Below are positions 58,030 to 64,000 of a stretch of 64,000 bases of DNA, piece after piece. Every line of letters starts with the position of its first letter. Positions within the stretch are counted from its first letter, which is position 1. The notes under the pieces are model-generated. The model was not told the origin of the DNA, did not search any database, and saw only the letters and a program-made list of their open reading frames with translations. Source of the DNA: Mycolicibacterium sp. TY81 (GTDB lineage: Bacteria > Actinomycetota > Actinomycetes > Mycobacteriales > Mycobacteriaceae); NCBI RefSeq assembly GCF_018326285.1, contig NZ_AP023362.1:1302001-1366000 (forward strand). Direction: 5' to 3'. The position numbers and the translations under genes are program-made.

Positions 58030-58536
58030 CTACTTCACCGAGGACAGCAGGGCCATGGCCGACCCCTTGGACAGTTGCCAGCCGGTGGGGCTGGGGCCGG
58101 CGACGAAGGTCAGCGGCTGCGATGCGGTGGCACCGGTGGCGGCGGTGGCGGTGACGTTGGCCGTTGCGGTGCCGTCTCCGAGGTCATCGATGTCGGCAAC
58201 GGCGAAGCTCAGGGGGAACACGCCCTGCTTCACGGCGTTGCTGTAGGCCCGGTCGGCGGTGATCGCCTCGAGCCGCCCGACGCCACCCTGGATGTAGCTG
58301 CCCTTGGACCCGGCGAAGCTCCCGGCGGCCGTCAGCCCGGTGAGCGTCGACACCAGCGACGCCTGCAGGCCCGGCGCGGGCGCCTGGGGCAGCGGCACCT
58401 GGCGGACGACCGGCGCGACCGCGGTCGACGTTCCAGTGGTCGGGATGGCCGACGGCGCAGCCACGGTCGTACCGACGGCTGCGGCACCGACGAGGGCGGT
58501 GGCTGCGATGCCGGTGACGAGGGATTTGACGATCAC
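58030..58536 (-). CDS. Secreted low-molecular-weight antigen, MTB12-like
   Basis: A 168-residue exported protein. Signal peptide SLVTGIAATALVGAAAVG ends near AAPS, followed by a Pro/Ala linker and a nuclear-transport-factor-2-like domain (SFAGSKGSYIQGGVGRLEAITADRAYSNA and GWQLSKGSAMALLSSV). The pattern is that of the MTB12/CFP-2 family of mycobacterial culture-filtrate antigens. GTG 58536 has GAAAGGA upstream. It is divergent from mpa. Confidence 0.85.
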   Translation of the reverse strand: MIVKSLVTGIAATALVGAAAVGTTVAAPSAIPTTGTSTAVAPVVRQVPLPQAPAPGLQASLVSTLTGLTAAGSFAGSKGSYIQGGVGRLEAITADRAYSNAVKQGVFPLSFAVADIDDLGDGTATANVTATAATGATASQPLTFVAGPSPTGWQLSKGSAMALLSSVK

Positions 58537-58694
58537 TGCGGTCCTTTCGATGAGCCCGACTCGGGTATGAGATTAACAGCGCGGTGAGAGGGACACCCGT
58601 GTGTCGCAATTCCTTCGACGCCCATGAATGGCAGATCGCCGGTAGCGTTGAGGTATCCGCCGCACCAACTTCCGGTGTGGGAAAGGAGCGCAAG

Positions 58695-60542
58695 ATGTCT
58701 GAAATGGATCGCCCGGACGCCTTCGGCAACCCGGGCATACCTCGTCAGAACCCCATGTCCAGTACCGATGCCGCCGAGCTGGCGCGGCTTCGTAGCGAGA
58801 CGGCGGCGCTGCGAGAGCAGCTCACGAACGCGGCCGCGACGCATCGCGGACCGCGTGACGTGCAGCAGCTCGAAGCCCGTATCGATTCGCTGACGACCCG
58901 CAACGGCAAGTTGATGGACACCCTCAAAGAGGCGCGGCAGCAGTTGCTGGCGCTTCGTGAGGAAGTCGATCGGCTGGGGCAGCCGCCCAGCGGATACGGC
59001 GTCTTGCTGCTCACTCACGACGACGACACCGTCGACGTCTTCACCTCCGGTCGCAAGATGCGGCTGTCGGTGTCGCCGAACATCGAGGTGTCCGAACTCA
59101 AGCAGGGCCAGACCGTCCGCCTCAACGAGGCACTGACGGTGGTCGAGGCCGGCTCGTTCGAGGCGGTCGGCGAGATCAGCACCCTGCGCGAAATCCTGAA
59201 CGACGGGAAGCGTGCCCTCGTCGTCGGCCATGCCGACGAGGAGCGCATCGTCTGGCTCGCCGAGCCGCTGGTCGCGCTCGAATACCTGGACCCCGAGGTC
59301 GCCGAGGTGCTCGAGGGCGTCGACGAACTGGCGGACGAGCGCTCGCGCAAACTCCGGCCGGGCGACTCGCTGCTGGTCGACAGCAAGGCCGGGTACGCCT
59401 TCGAGCGCATCCCCAAGGCCGAGGTCGAGGATCTGGTCCTCGAAGAGGTGCCGGACGTGGCCTACAGCGACATCGGTGGCCTGACGCGGCAGATCGAGCT
59501 GATCCGCGACGCCGTCGAGCTGCCGTTCCTGCACAAGGACCTGTACCGGGAGTACGCGCTGCGGCCGCCGAAGGGCGTGCTGCTGTACGGCCCTCCGGGT
59601 TGCGGCAAGACGCTCATCGCGAAGGCCGTCGCCAACTCGCTGGCCAAGAAGATGGCCGAGCTGCGTGGCGACGACGCGCGGGAAGCCAAGAGCTACTTCT
59701 TGAACATCAAGGGTCCCGAGCTGCTCAACAAGTTCGTCGGCGAGACCGAGCGGCACATCCGCCTGATCTTCCAGCGGGCGCGCGAGAAGGCCTCCGAGGG
59801 CACCCCGGTGATCGTGTTCTTCGACGAGATGGACTCGATCTTCCGCACCCGTGGCACGGGCGTCAGCTCCGACGTCGAAACCACTGTGGTGCCACAGCTT
59901 CTCAGTGAGATCGACGGTGTCGAGGGGCTGGAGAACGTCATCGTCATCGGCGCCTCCAACCGCGAGGACATGATCGACCCGGCCATCCTGCGGCCCGGCC
60001 GCCTGGACGTGAAGATCAAGATCGAGCGGCCGGATGCCGAAGCGGCGCAGGACATCTTCAGCAAGTACCTCACCGAGGAACTGCCGGTGCACGCCGACGA
60101 CCTGGCCGAGTTCAACGGCGACCGGGCGCTGACCATCAAGGCCATGATCGAGAAGATCGTGGACCGGATGTACGCCGAGATCGACGACAACCGCTTCCTC
60201 GAGGTCACCTACGCCAACGGCGACAAGGAGGTCATGTACTTCAAGGACTTCAACTCCGGCGCCATGATCCAGAACGTCGTGGACCGGGCCAAGAAGTACG
60301 CGATCAAGTCGGTGCTGGAAACCGGGCAGCGCGGTCTGCGGGTGCAGCATCTGCTGGACTCCATCGTCGACGAGTTCGCCGAGAACGAAGACCTGCCCAA
60401 CACCACCAATCCCGATGACTGGGCACGGATTTCGGGCAAGAAGGGCGAGCGGATCGTCTACATCCGCACGCTGGTCACCGGCAAGAGCTCGTCCGCGAGC
60501 CGGGCCATCGACACCGAGAGCAACCTGGGTCAGTACCTGTAG
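58695..60542 (+). CDS. mpa: Proteasome-associated AAA ATPase Mpa (ARC)
   Basis: A 615-residue ring ATPase that unfolds pupylated proteins and feeds them to the 20S proteasome. N-terminal coiled coil (about 20-95) binds Pup, then OB domains, then the AAA module with Walker A GPPGCGKT near residue 299 and Walker [12 protein letters not shown]. The C-terminus ends GQYL, whose Tyr near the end docks into the proteasome. GAAAGGAG precedes ATG 58695. A strong terminator follows. Confidence 0.97.
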   Translation: MSEMDRPDAFGNPGIPRQNPMSSTDAAELARLRSETAALREQLTNAAATHRGPRDVQQLEARIDSLTTRNGKLMDTLKEARQQLLALREEVDRLGQPPSGYGVLLLTHDDDTVDVFTSGRKMRLSVSPNIEVSELKQGQTVRLNEALTVVEAGSFEAVGEISTLREILNDGKRALVVGHADEERIVWLAEPLVALEYLDPEVAEVLEGVDELADERSRKLRPGDSLLVDSKAGYAFERIPKAEVEDLVLEEVPDVAYSDIGGLTRQIELIRDAVELPFLHKDLYREYALRPPKGVLLYGPPGCGKTLIAKAVANSLAKKMAELRGDDAREAKSYFLNIKGPELLNKFVGETERHIRLIFQRAREKASEGTPVIVFFDEMDSIFRTRGTGVSSDVETTVVPQLLSEIDGVEGLENVIVIGASNREDMIDPAILRPGRLDVKIKIERPDAEAAQDIFSKYLTEELPVHADDLAEFNGDRALTIKAMIEKIVDRMYAEIDDNRFLEVTYANGDKEVMYFKDFNSGAMIQNVVDRAKKYAIKSVLETGQRGLRVQHLLDSIVDEFAENEDLPNTTNPDDWARISGKKGERIVYIRTLVTGKSSSASRAIDTESNLGQYL

Positions 60543-60548
60543 ACCCGC

Positions 60549-60592
60549 ACGCAAAACCGCCCCTTCTCCGCGGAGAAGGGGCGGTTTTGCGT
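60549..60592. terminator. 44-bp perfect palindrome, bidirectional terminator
   Basis: The sequence is fully self-complementary from 60549 to 60592, with AAAA near the left and TTTT near the right end and a GC-rich middle (CCCCTTCTCCGCGGAGAAGG). It lies just after the mpa stop and 18 bp before the end of the convergent membrane-protein gene, so it can stop transcripts from both sides. Confidence 0.92.
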
Positions 60593-60610
60593 CTGCCGGG
60601 CGGTCGCGGC

Positions 60611-61792
60611 TCAGCGCGCGCGGTCGGCGAGGTAGCGGTCCCGCGCGTCGAGCCGGCGCCGCAGGCTGTCGACCTGTGGGTCGACGAACTCGGCGCGGTA
60701 CTCGGCGTCGGTCGTGGTGCGCGCGGTGATGTACATGAAGGTCAGGGCGCCCAGGAAGAGCGTCGTCTGGATCAGCGACTCCGGAATGGGCAGCGTCATG
60801 CCGAAGATGGTGCCCTCGGGCGAGCCGTTGTTGCGCGTCCATTCCGCCAGCAGCTTCGGGCTGATCAGGATCAGGCCGAGCACCAGGAAGATGAATGCCG
60901 TCACCAGCGCGACGATCAGCAGCTGCAACACCTGCGACATGGCCAGGACGAACACCACGTTGACACGTTCGATGCGGGACAACGGGATTCGGTGGTCGGA
61001 CGCGGGTAGCTGCTCGAAGGGGGTGCCGGCCAGGGTTTCGCGCTGGGCATCCGGTGTGTCGGGCGTCGTGGCCGTCAAGATCGGCCGGACCCGGTCGATG
61101 GTGGTGGCGATGACGAATGCCACGGCGATCAGCGCCAGGAAGCCCAGCGCGGACCACAGCCGGGCCCGGCTGACGTTGGCCGCCATCAGCCAGACGTAGG
61201 TGTTGAAGAACACCAGCACCGTCAACAGCATGATCGGCAGGGCCCGCACGAAGAGGCTCCCGACGAGGCTCAGGTTGTGCGCCGTGGTGTCCAGGGCCCA
61301 CCCCAGGATCGAGCCGATGCCGGTTGCGGTGCAGGCCAGGATGACGGCGATGACCACGCCGACGTAGATCACGTTGGTGCTGACGTAGGCGCCGGGGCCG
61401 CCGAACACCGCGCCGGCCAGGCATATCGCCACCGACACCGCGGCCGCGGTGGCCCGGTCGCGCCACGACGTGATGCGCGACACCAGCCAGCCCGCCAGTG
61501 CGGCCAGCGGGGCCACCAGCAGGAGCAGGGCGAGGATGAACCATTCGGTCCGCGTGGGCTGGCCCTCGATGTTGATGGTGTGCTTGCCGGTGACGGCAGT
61601 GACGAGGATCGAGTTGGCCATGAACACCGCGAACCCGGCCAGCGCCGGTGCCGAGCGTTGCCACAGCCGTCGCACCAGCGCGCCCGGACGCAGCACGGCG
61701 GGCAGGCCGCGGCGCAGAAACCAGGTCTCGGCGGCGACTCGGTCGCTCCGGGACGGCTCGCCCCGTCGCTCCACTCGCCCAGATGTGGTCAT
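60611..61792 (-). CDS. Integral membrane protein (Rv2113-like)
   Basis: A 393-residue protein with about eight hydrophobic segments, for example [55 protein letters not shown] and [20 protein letters not shown]. It has a hydrophilic C-terminal helix ([19 protein letters not shown]). No known domain is recognised. Its position between mpa and dop is conserved in mycobacteria, which hints at an envelope role but not necessarily in proteolysis. Confidence 0.82.
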   Translation of the reverse strand: MTTSGRVERRGEPSRSDRVAAETWFLRRGLPAVLRPGALVRRLWQRSAPALAGFAVFMANSILVTAVTGKHTINIEGQPTRTEWFILALLLLVAPLAALAGWLVSRITSWRDRATAAAVSVAICLAGAVFGGPGAYVSTNVIYVGVVIAVILACTATGIGSILGWALDTTAHNLSLVGSLFVRALPIMLLTVLVFFNTYVWLMAANVSRARLWSALGFLALIAVAFVIATTIDRVRPILTATTPDTPDAQRETLAGTPFEQLPASDHRIPLSRIERVNVVFVLAMSQVLQLLIVALVTAFIFLVLGLILISPKLLAEWTRNNGSPEGTIFGMTLPIPESLIQTTLFLGALTFMYITARTTTDAEYRAEFVDPQVDSLRRRLDARDRYLADRAR

Positions 61793-61835
61793 GCGGCTAA
61801 TCGTCGCGTATCAACAGCCGTCTAGTCTTGGCGGC

Positions 61836-63344
61836 ATGCAACGGATCATCGGAACAGAGGTCGAATACGGCATTTCCTCGCCGTCTGATCCGACCGCGAA
61901 CCCGATCCTCACGTCCACCCAGGCGGTGCTGGCGTACGCGGCGGCCAGCGGCATCCAGCGGGCCAAGCGCACGCGGTGGGACTACGAGGTCGAGTCTCCG
62001 CTGCGCGACGCGCGTGGCTTCGATCTGAGCCGCTCCACGGGCCCGGCCCCGATCGTCGACGCCGACGAGATCGGCGCGGCCAACATGATCCTCACCAACG
62101 GCGCCCGGCTGTACGTCGACCACGCTCACCCGGAGTACTCCGCTCCCGAGGTCACCGACCCGATGGACGCGGTCATCTGGGACAAGGCCGGCGAACGCGT
62201 CATGGAGGCCGCGGCCCGGTATGTGGCCAGCGTCCCGGGCGCGGCCCGGCTGCAGCTGTACAAGAACAACGTCGACGGCAAGGGCGCGTCGTACGGCACG
62301 CACGAGAACTACCTGATGAGCCGGCAGACGCCGTTCAACTCGGTGATCGCGGGTCTGACGCCGTTCTTCGTGTCCCGTCAGGTCGTGACGGGGTCCGGCC
62401 GCGTCGGCATCGGGCAGTCGGGGGATGAGCCGGGCTTCCAGCTGACGCAGCGCGCCGACTACATCGAGGTCGAGGTCGGCCTCGAGACCACGCTCAAGCG
62501 CGGCATCATCAACACGCGCGACGAGCCGCACGCCGACGCCGACAAGTACCGCCGGCTGCACGTCATCATCGGTGACGCCAACCTGGCCGAGACGTCGACG
62601 TACCTCAAGGTGGGCACCACGTCGCTGGTGCTCGACCTCATCGAGTTCGGCCCGGCCGAGGGCCTCGACCTGTCCGATCTGGCGCTGGCCCGGCCGGTGC
62701 ACGCGGTGCACGTCATCAGCCGGGACCCGTCGCTGCGCGCGACCGTGGCCCTGGCCGACGGCCGCGAGCTCACCGGCCTTGCGCTGCAACGTATCTACCT
62801 GGACCGAGTGGCCAAGCTGCAGGAGCGCCGCGATCCCGACCCGCGCGCGGACCATGTTCTCGAGACCTGGGCCCACGTCCTGGACCTGCTGGAACGCGAT
62901 CCGATGGAATGCGCCGACCTGCTGGACTGGCCGGCCAAGCTGCGCCTGCTGGAGGGCTTCCGGCAGCGGGAGAACCTGAGTTGGAACGCGCCGCGCCTGC
63001 ACCTGGTGGACCTGCAGTACTCCGATGTGCGGCTGGACAAGGGTCTGTACAACCGCCTGGTGGCGCGCGGCTCGATGAAGCGGCTGGTCACCGAGCAGCA
63101 GGTGCTCGACGCGGTGGAGAATCCGCCCACCGATACCCGCGCCTACTTCCGTGGTGAGTGCCTGCGCCGGTTCGGCGCGGACATCGCCGCGGCCAGCTGG
63201 GACTCGGTGATTTTCGATCTCGGCGGCGAGTCGCTGGTGCGGATTCCGACGCTGGAACCGCTGCGTGGAAGCAAGGCTCACGTCGGTGCGTTGCTCGATT
63301 CGGTGGACAGTGCGGTCGAGTTGGTGGAGCAGCTCACGACGTAA
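61836..63344 (+). CDS. dop: Pup deamidase/depupylase Dop
   Basis: A 502-residue member of the glutamine-synthetase-like Pup ligase family. Dop deamidates the C-terminal Gln of Pup to Glu and removes Pup from proteins. The start [20 protein letters not shown] gives the catalytic Glu region (GTEVEYG), and [34 protein letters not shown] and NTRDEPHAD are ATP- and metal-binding parts. The D-loop insertion after residue 35 ([18 protein letters not shown]) marks Dop rather than PafA. Divergent from the membrane-protein gene. Confidence 0.96.
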   Translation: MQRIIGTEVEYGISSPSDPTANPILTSTQAVLAYAAASGIQRAKRTRWDYEVESPLRDARGFDLSRSTGPAPIVDADEIGAANMILTNGARLYVDHAHPEYSAPEVTDPMDAVIWDKAGERVMEAAARYVASVPGAARLQLYKNNVDGKGASYGTHENYLMSRQTPFNSVIAGLTPFFVSRQVVTGSGRVGIGQSGDEPGFQLTQRADYIEVEVGLETTLKRGIINTRDEPHADADKYRRLHVIIGDANLAETSTYLKVGTTSLVLDLIEFGPAEGLDLSDLALARPVHAVHVISRDPSLRATVALADGRELTGLALQRIYLDRVAKLQERRDPDPRADHVLETWAHVLDLLERDPMECADLLDWPAKLRLLEGFRQRENLSWNAPRLHLVDLQYSDVRLDKGLYNRLVARGSMKRLVTEQQVLDAVENPPTDTRAYFRGECLRRFGADIAAASWDSVIFDLGGESLVRIPTLEPLRGSKAHVGALLDSVDSAVELVEQLTT

Positions 63345-63419
63345 CTGGTTGTGTTCCCGGGGAACCCGGGCGCGGACCGGTAGTGTGAAGTCAGAGAATC
63401 GAGCAATCAGGAGGCGGCG

Positions 63420-63614
63420 ATGGCTCAGGAACAGACCAAGCGCGGCGGTGGCGGCGGCGAGGACGACGACCTCTCCGGCCCGTCCGCAGCAGGTCAGGAA
63501 CGTCGCGAGAAGCTCGCTGAGGACACCGACGACCTGCTCGACGAGATCGACGACGTGCTGGAAGAGAACGCTGAGGACTTCGTGCGCGCGTACGTCCAAA
63601 AGGGCGGCCAGTGA
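63420..63614 (+). CDS. pup: Prokaryotic ubiquitin-like protein Pup
   Basis: A 64-residue disordered protein that tags proteins on Lys for the proteasome. It begins with a charged Gly-rich stretch ([17 protein letters not shown]) and ends VQKGGQ, so Dop must first deamidate the last Gln. The helix region ([19 protein letters not shown]) binds the Mpa coiled coil. GGAGG precedes the ATG, and the stop overlaps the prcB start as GTGA. Confidence 0.98.
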   Translation: MAQEQTKRGGGGGEDDDLSGPSAAGQERREKLAEDTDDLLDEIDDVLEENAEDFVRAYVQKGGQ

Positions 63615-64000
63615 CGGCAGCGTTCGGGCCTTTCTCTGATCGACTGGATGTCAACTCACCCCACCTGAACCTGTCCTCGTTTTCGGACTTCCTCAGCCGG
63701 CAGGCGCCCCACCTGCTGCCGGTGGTGGGTGATTCTGTGACCAGCGGTGCCGACTTGCCCCACGGCACGACGATCGTCGCGATCAAGTTCCCCGGTGGCG
63801 TGCTGATCGCGGGTGACCGCCGCGCCACCCAGGGCAACATGATCGCCAGCCGCGACGTGCAGAAGGTGCACATCGCCGACGATTACACCGCGACCGGTAT
63901 CGCCGGCACCGCGGCCATCGCCGTGGAGTTCGCACGGCTGTACGCCGTCGAACTCGAGCATTACGAGAAGCTCGAGGGCGTGCCGCTGACGTTCCGCGGC
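63611..64000 (+). CDS. prcB: Proteasome beta subunit PrcB, 3' part beyond window
   Basis: The first 130 codons of the catalytic 20S proteasome subunit. GTG start overlapping the pup stop. A propeptide of about 55 residues ends at ADLPHG, and the mature chain starts [20 protein letters not shown] with the N-terminal nucleophile Thr, followed by the Asp and Lys-type active residues. The window edge cuts the gene at position 64000; prcA should follow. Confidence 0.97.
   Translation, partial: MTAAFGPFSDRLDVNSPHLNLSSFSDFLSRQAPHLLPVVGDSVTSGADLPHGTTIVAIKFPGGVLIAGDRRATQGNMIASRDVQKVHIADDYTATGIAGTAAIAVEFARLYAVELEHYEKLEGVPLTFRG

Noticed and set aside
60549..60592. Attachment site or origin-like palindrome
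   Set aside because: Flanking A and T runs, the convergent genes and position just past the mpa stop make a bidirectional terminator the simple reading.
58533..61664. 1043-codon minus-strand open frame across mpa and the membrane-protein gene
   Set aside because: It runs through the terminator at 60549-60592 and is antisense to mpa or out of frame with the membrane-protein gene; both real genes are clear.

Overview
The window is high-GC actinobacterial chromosome, most likely from a fast-growing Mycobacterium (Mycolicibacterium-type). Gene order follows the M. tuberculosis Rv2139-Rv2110c block as I remember it: pyrD, lppL, an Rv2137c-like gene, uppP, a histidine phosphatase, DUF3090, an SCO1664-family gene, cysQ, mshC, an SDR gene, a PAC2 gene, metH, hisE, hisG, DUF4126, a RecB-like nuclease, trmI, DUF503, lppK, mpa, a membrane protein, dop, pup and prcB. 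Mycothiol synthesis (mshC), Pup-proteasome genes and many mycobacterial lipoproteins support this. No rRNA, tRNA or CRISPR array was seen.

The core block is broken by accessory inserts. (1) Positions 1-6410 hold a truncated IS110-family transposase, a PEBP-like protein, two condensation/WS-DGAT-type acyltransferases, a cupin dioxygenase and an AraC regulator. (2) Positions 14132-25199, between cysQ and mshC, are a complete purine-to-allantoin module: RpiR regulator, uraH, uraD, uricase, a xanthine dehydrogenase (separate FAD subunit plus a fused FeS-Mo subunit), a purine permease fused to a UraD-like domain, guanine-deaminase-like and second deaminase genes, xdhC and a MocA-like cofactor gene. 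(3) Positions 33862-38809, between metH and hisE, hold a HAD phosphatase, a sugar porter, a secreted proline/alanine-rich protein and an SOS-controlled 13E12-type HNH protein. (4) Positions 40659-55400, between DUF4126 and the RecB-like nuclease, hold redox genes, an ArsR-SRPBCC pair, two tandem Gre-factor paralogues, a nested IS region, and an efflux pump with a HxlR regulator and a thioesterase.

The nested IS region (44762-52276) has two inverted copies of one IS481-family element, each flanked by TCTAGC. Copy 1 is split by an IS3-family element with a 5-bp duplication. The copies enclose a D-amino-acid-dehydrogenase-like gene, its likely PucR regulator and a membrane-anchored HINT (autoprocessing) protein that lacks a toxin domain.

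Regulatory sites visible in sequence include a candidate SAH riboswitch before metH, a perfect mycobacterial LexA box before the HNH gene, two matching palindromes before the dehydrogenase gene, repeated TGAAACG boxes before uricase, and two strong bidirectional terminators. The right end is the proteasome locus: mpa, a membrane protein, dop, pup and prcB, with prcB cut by the window edge.
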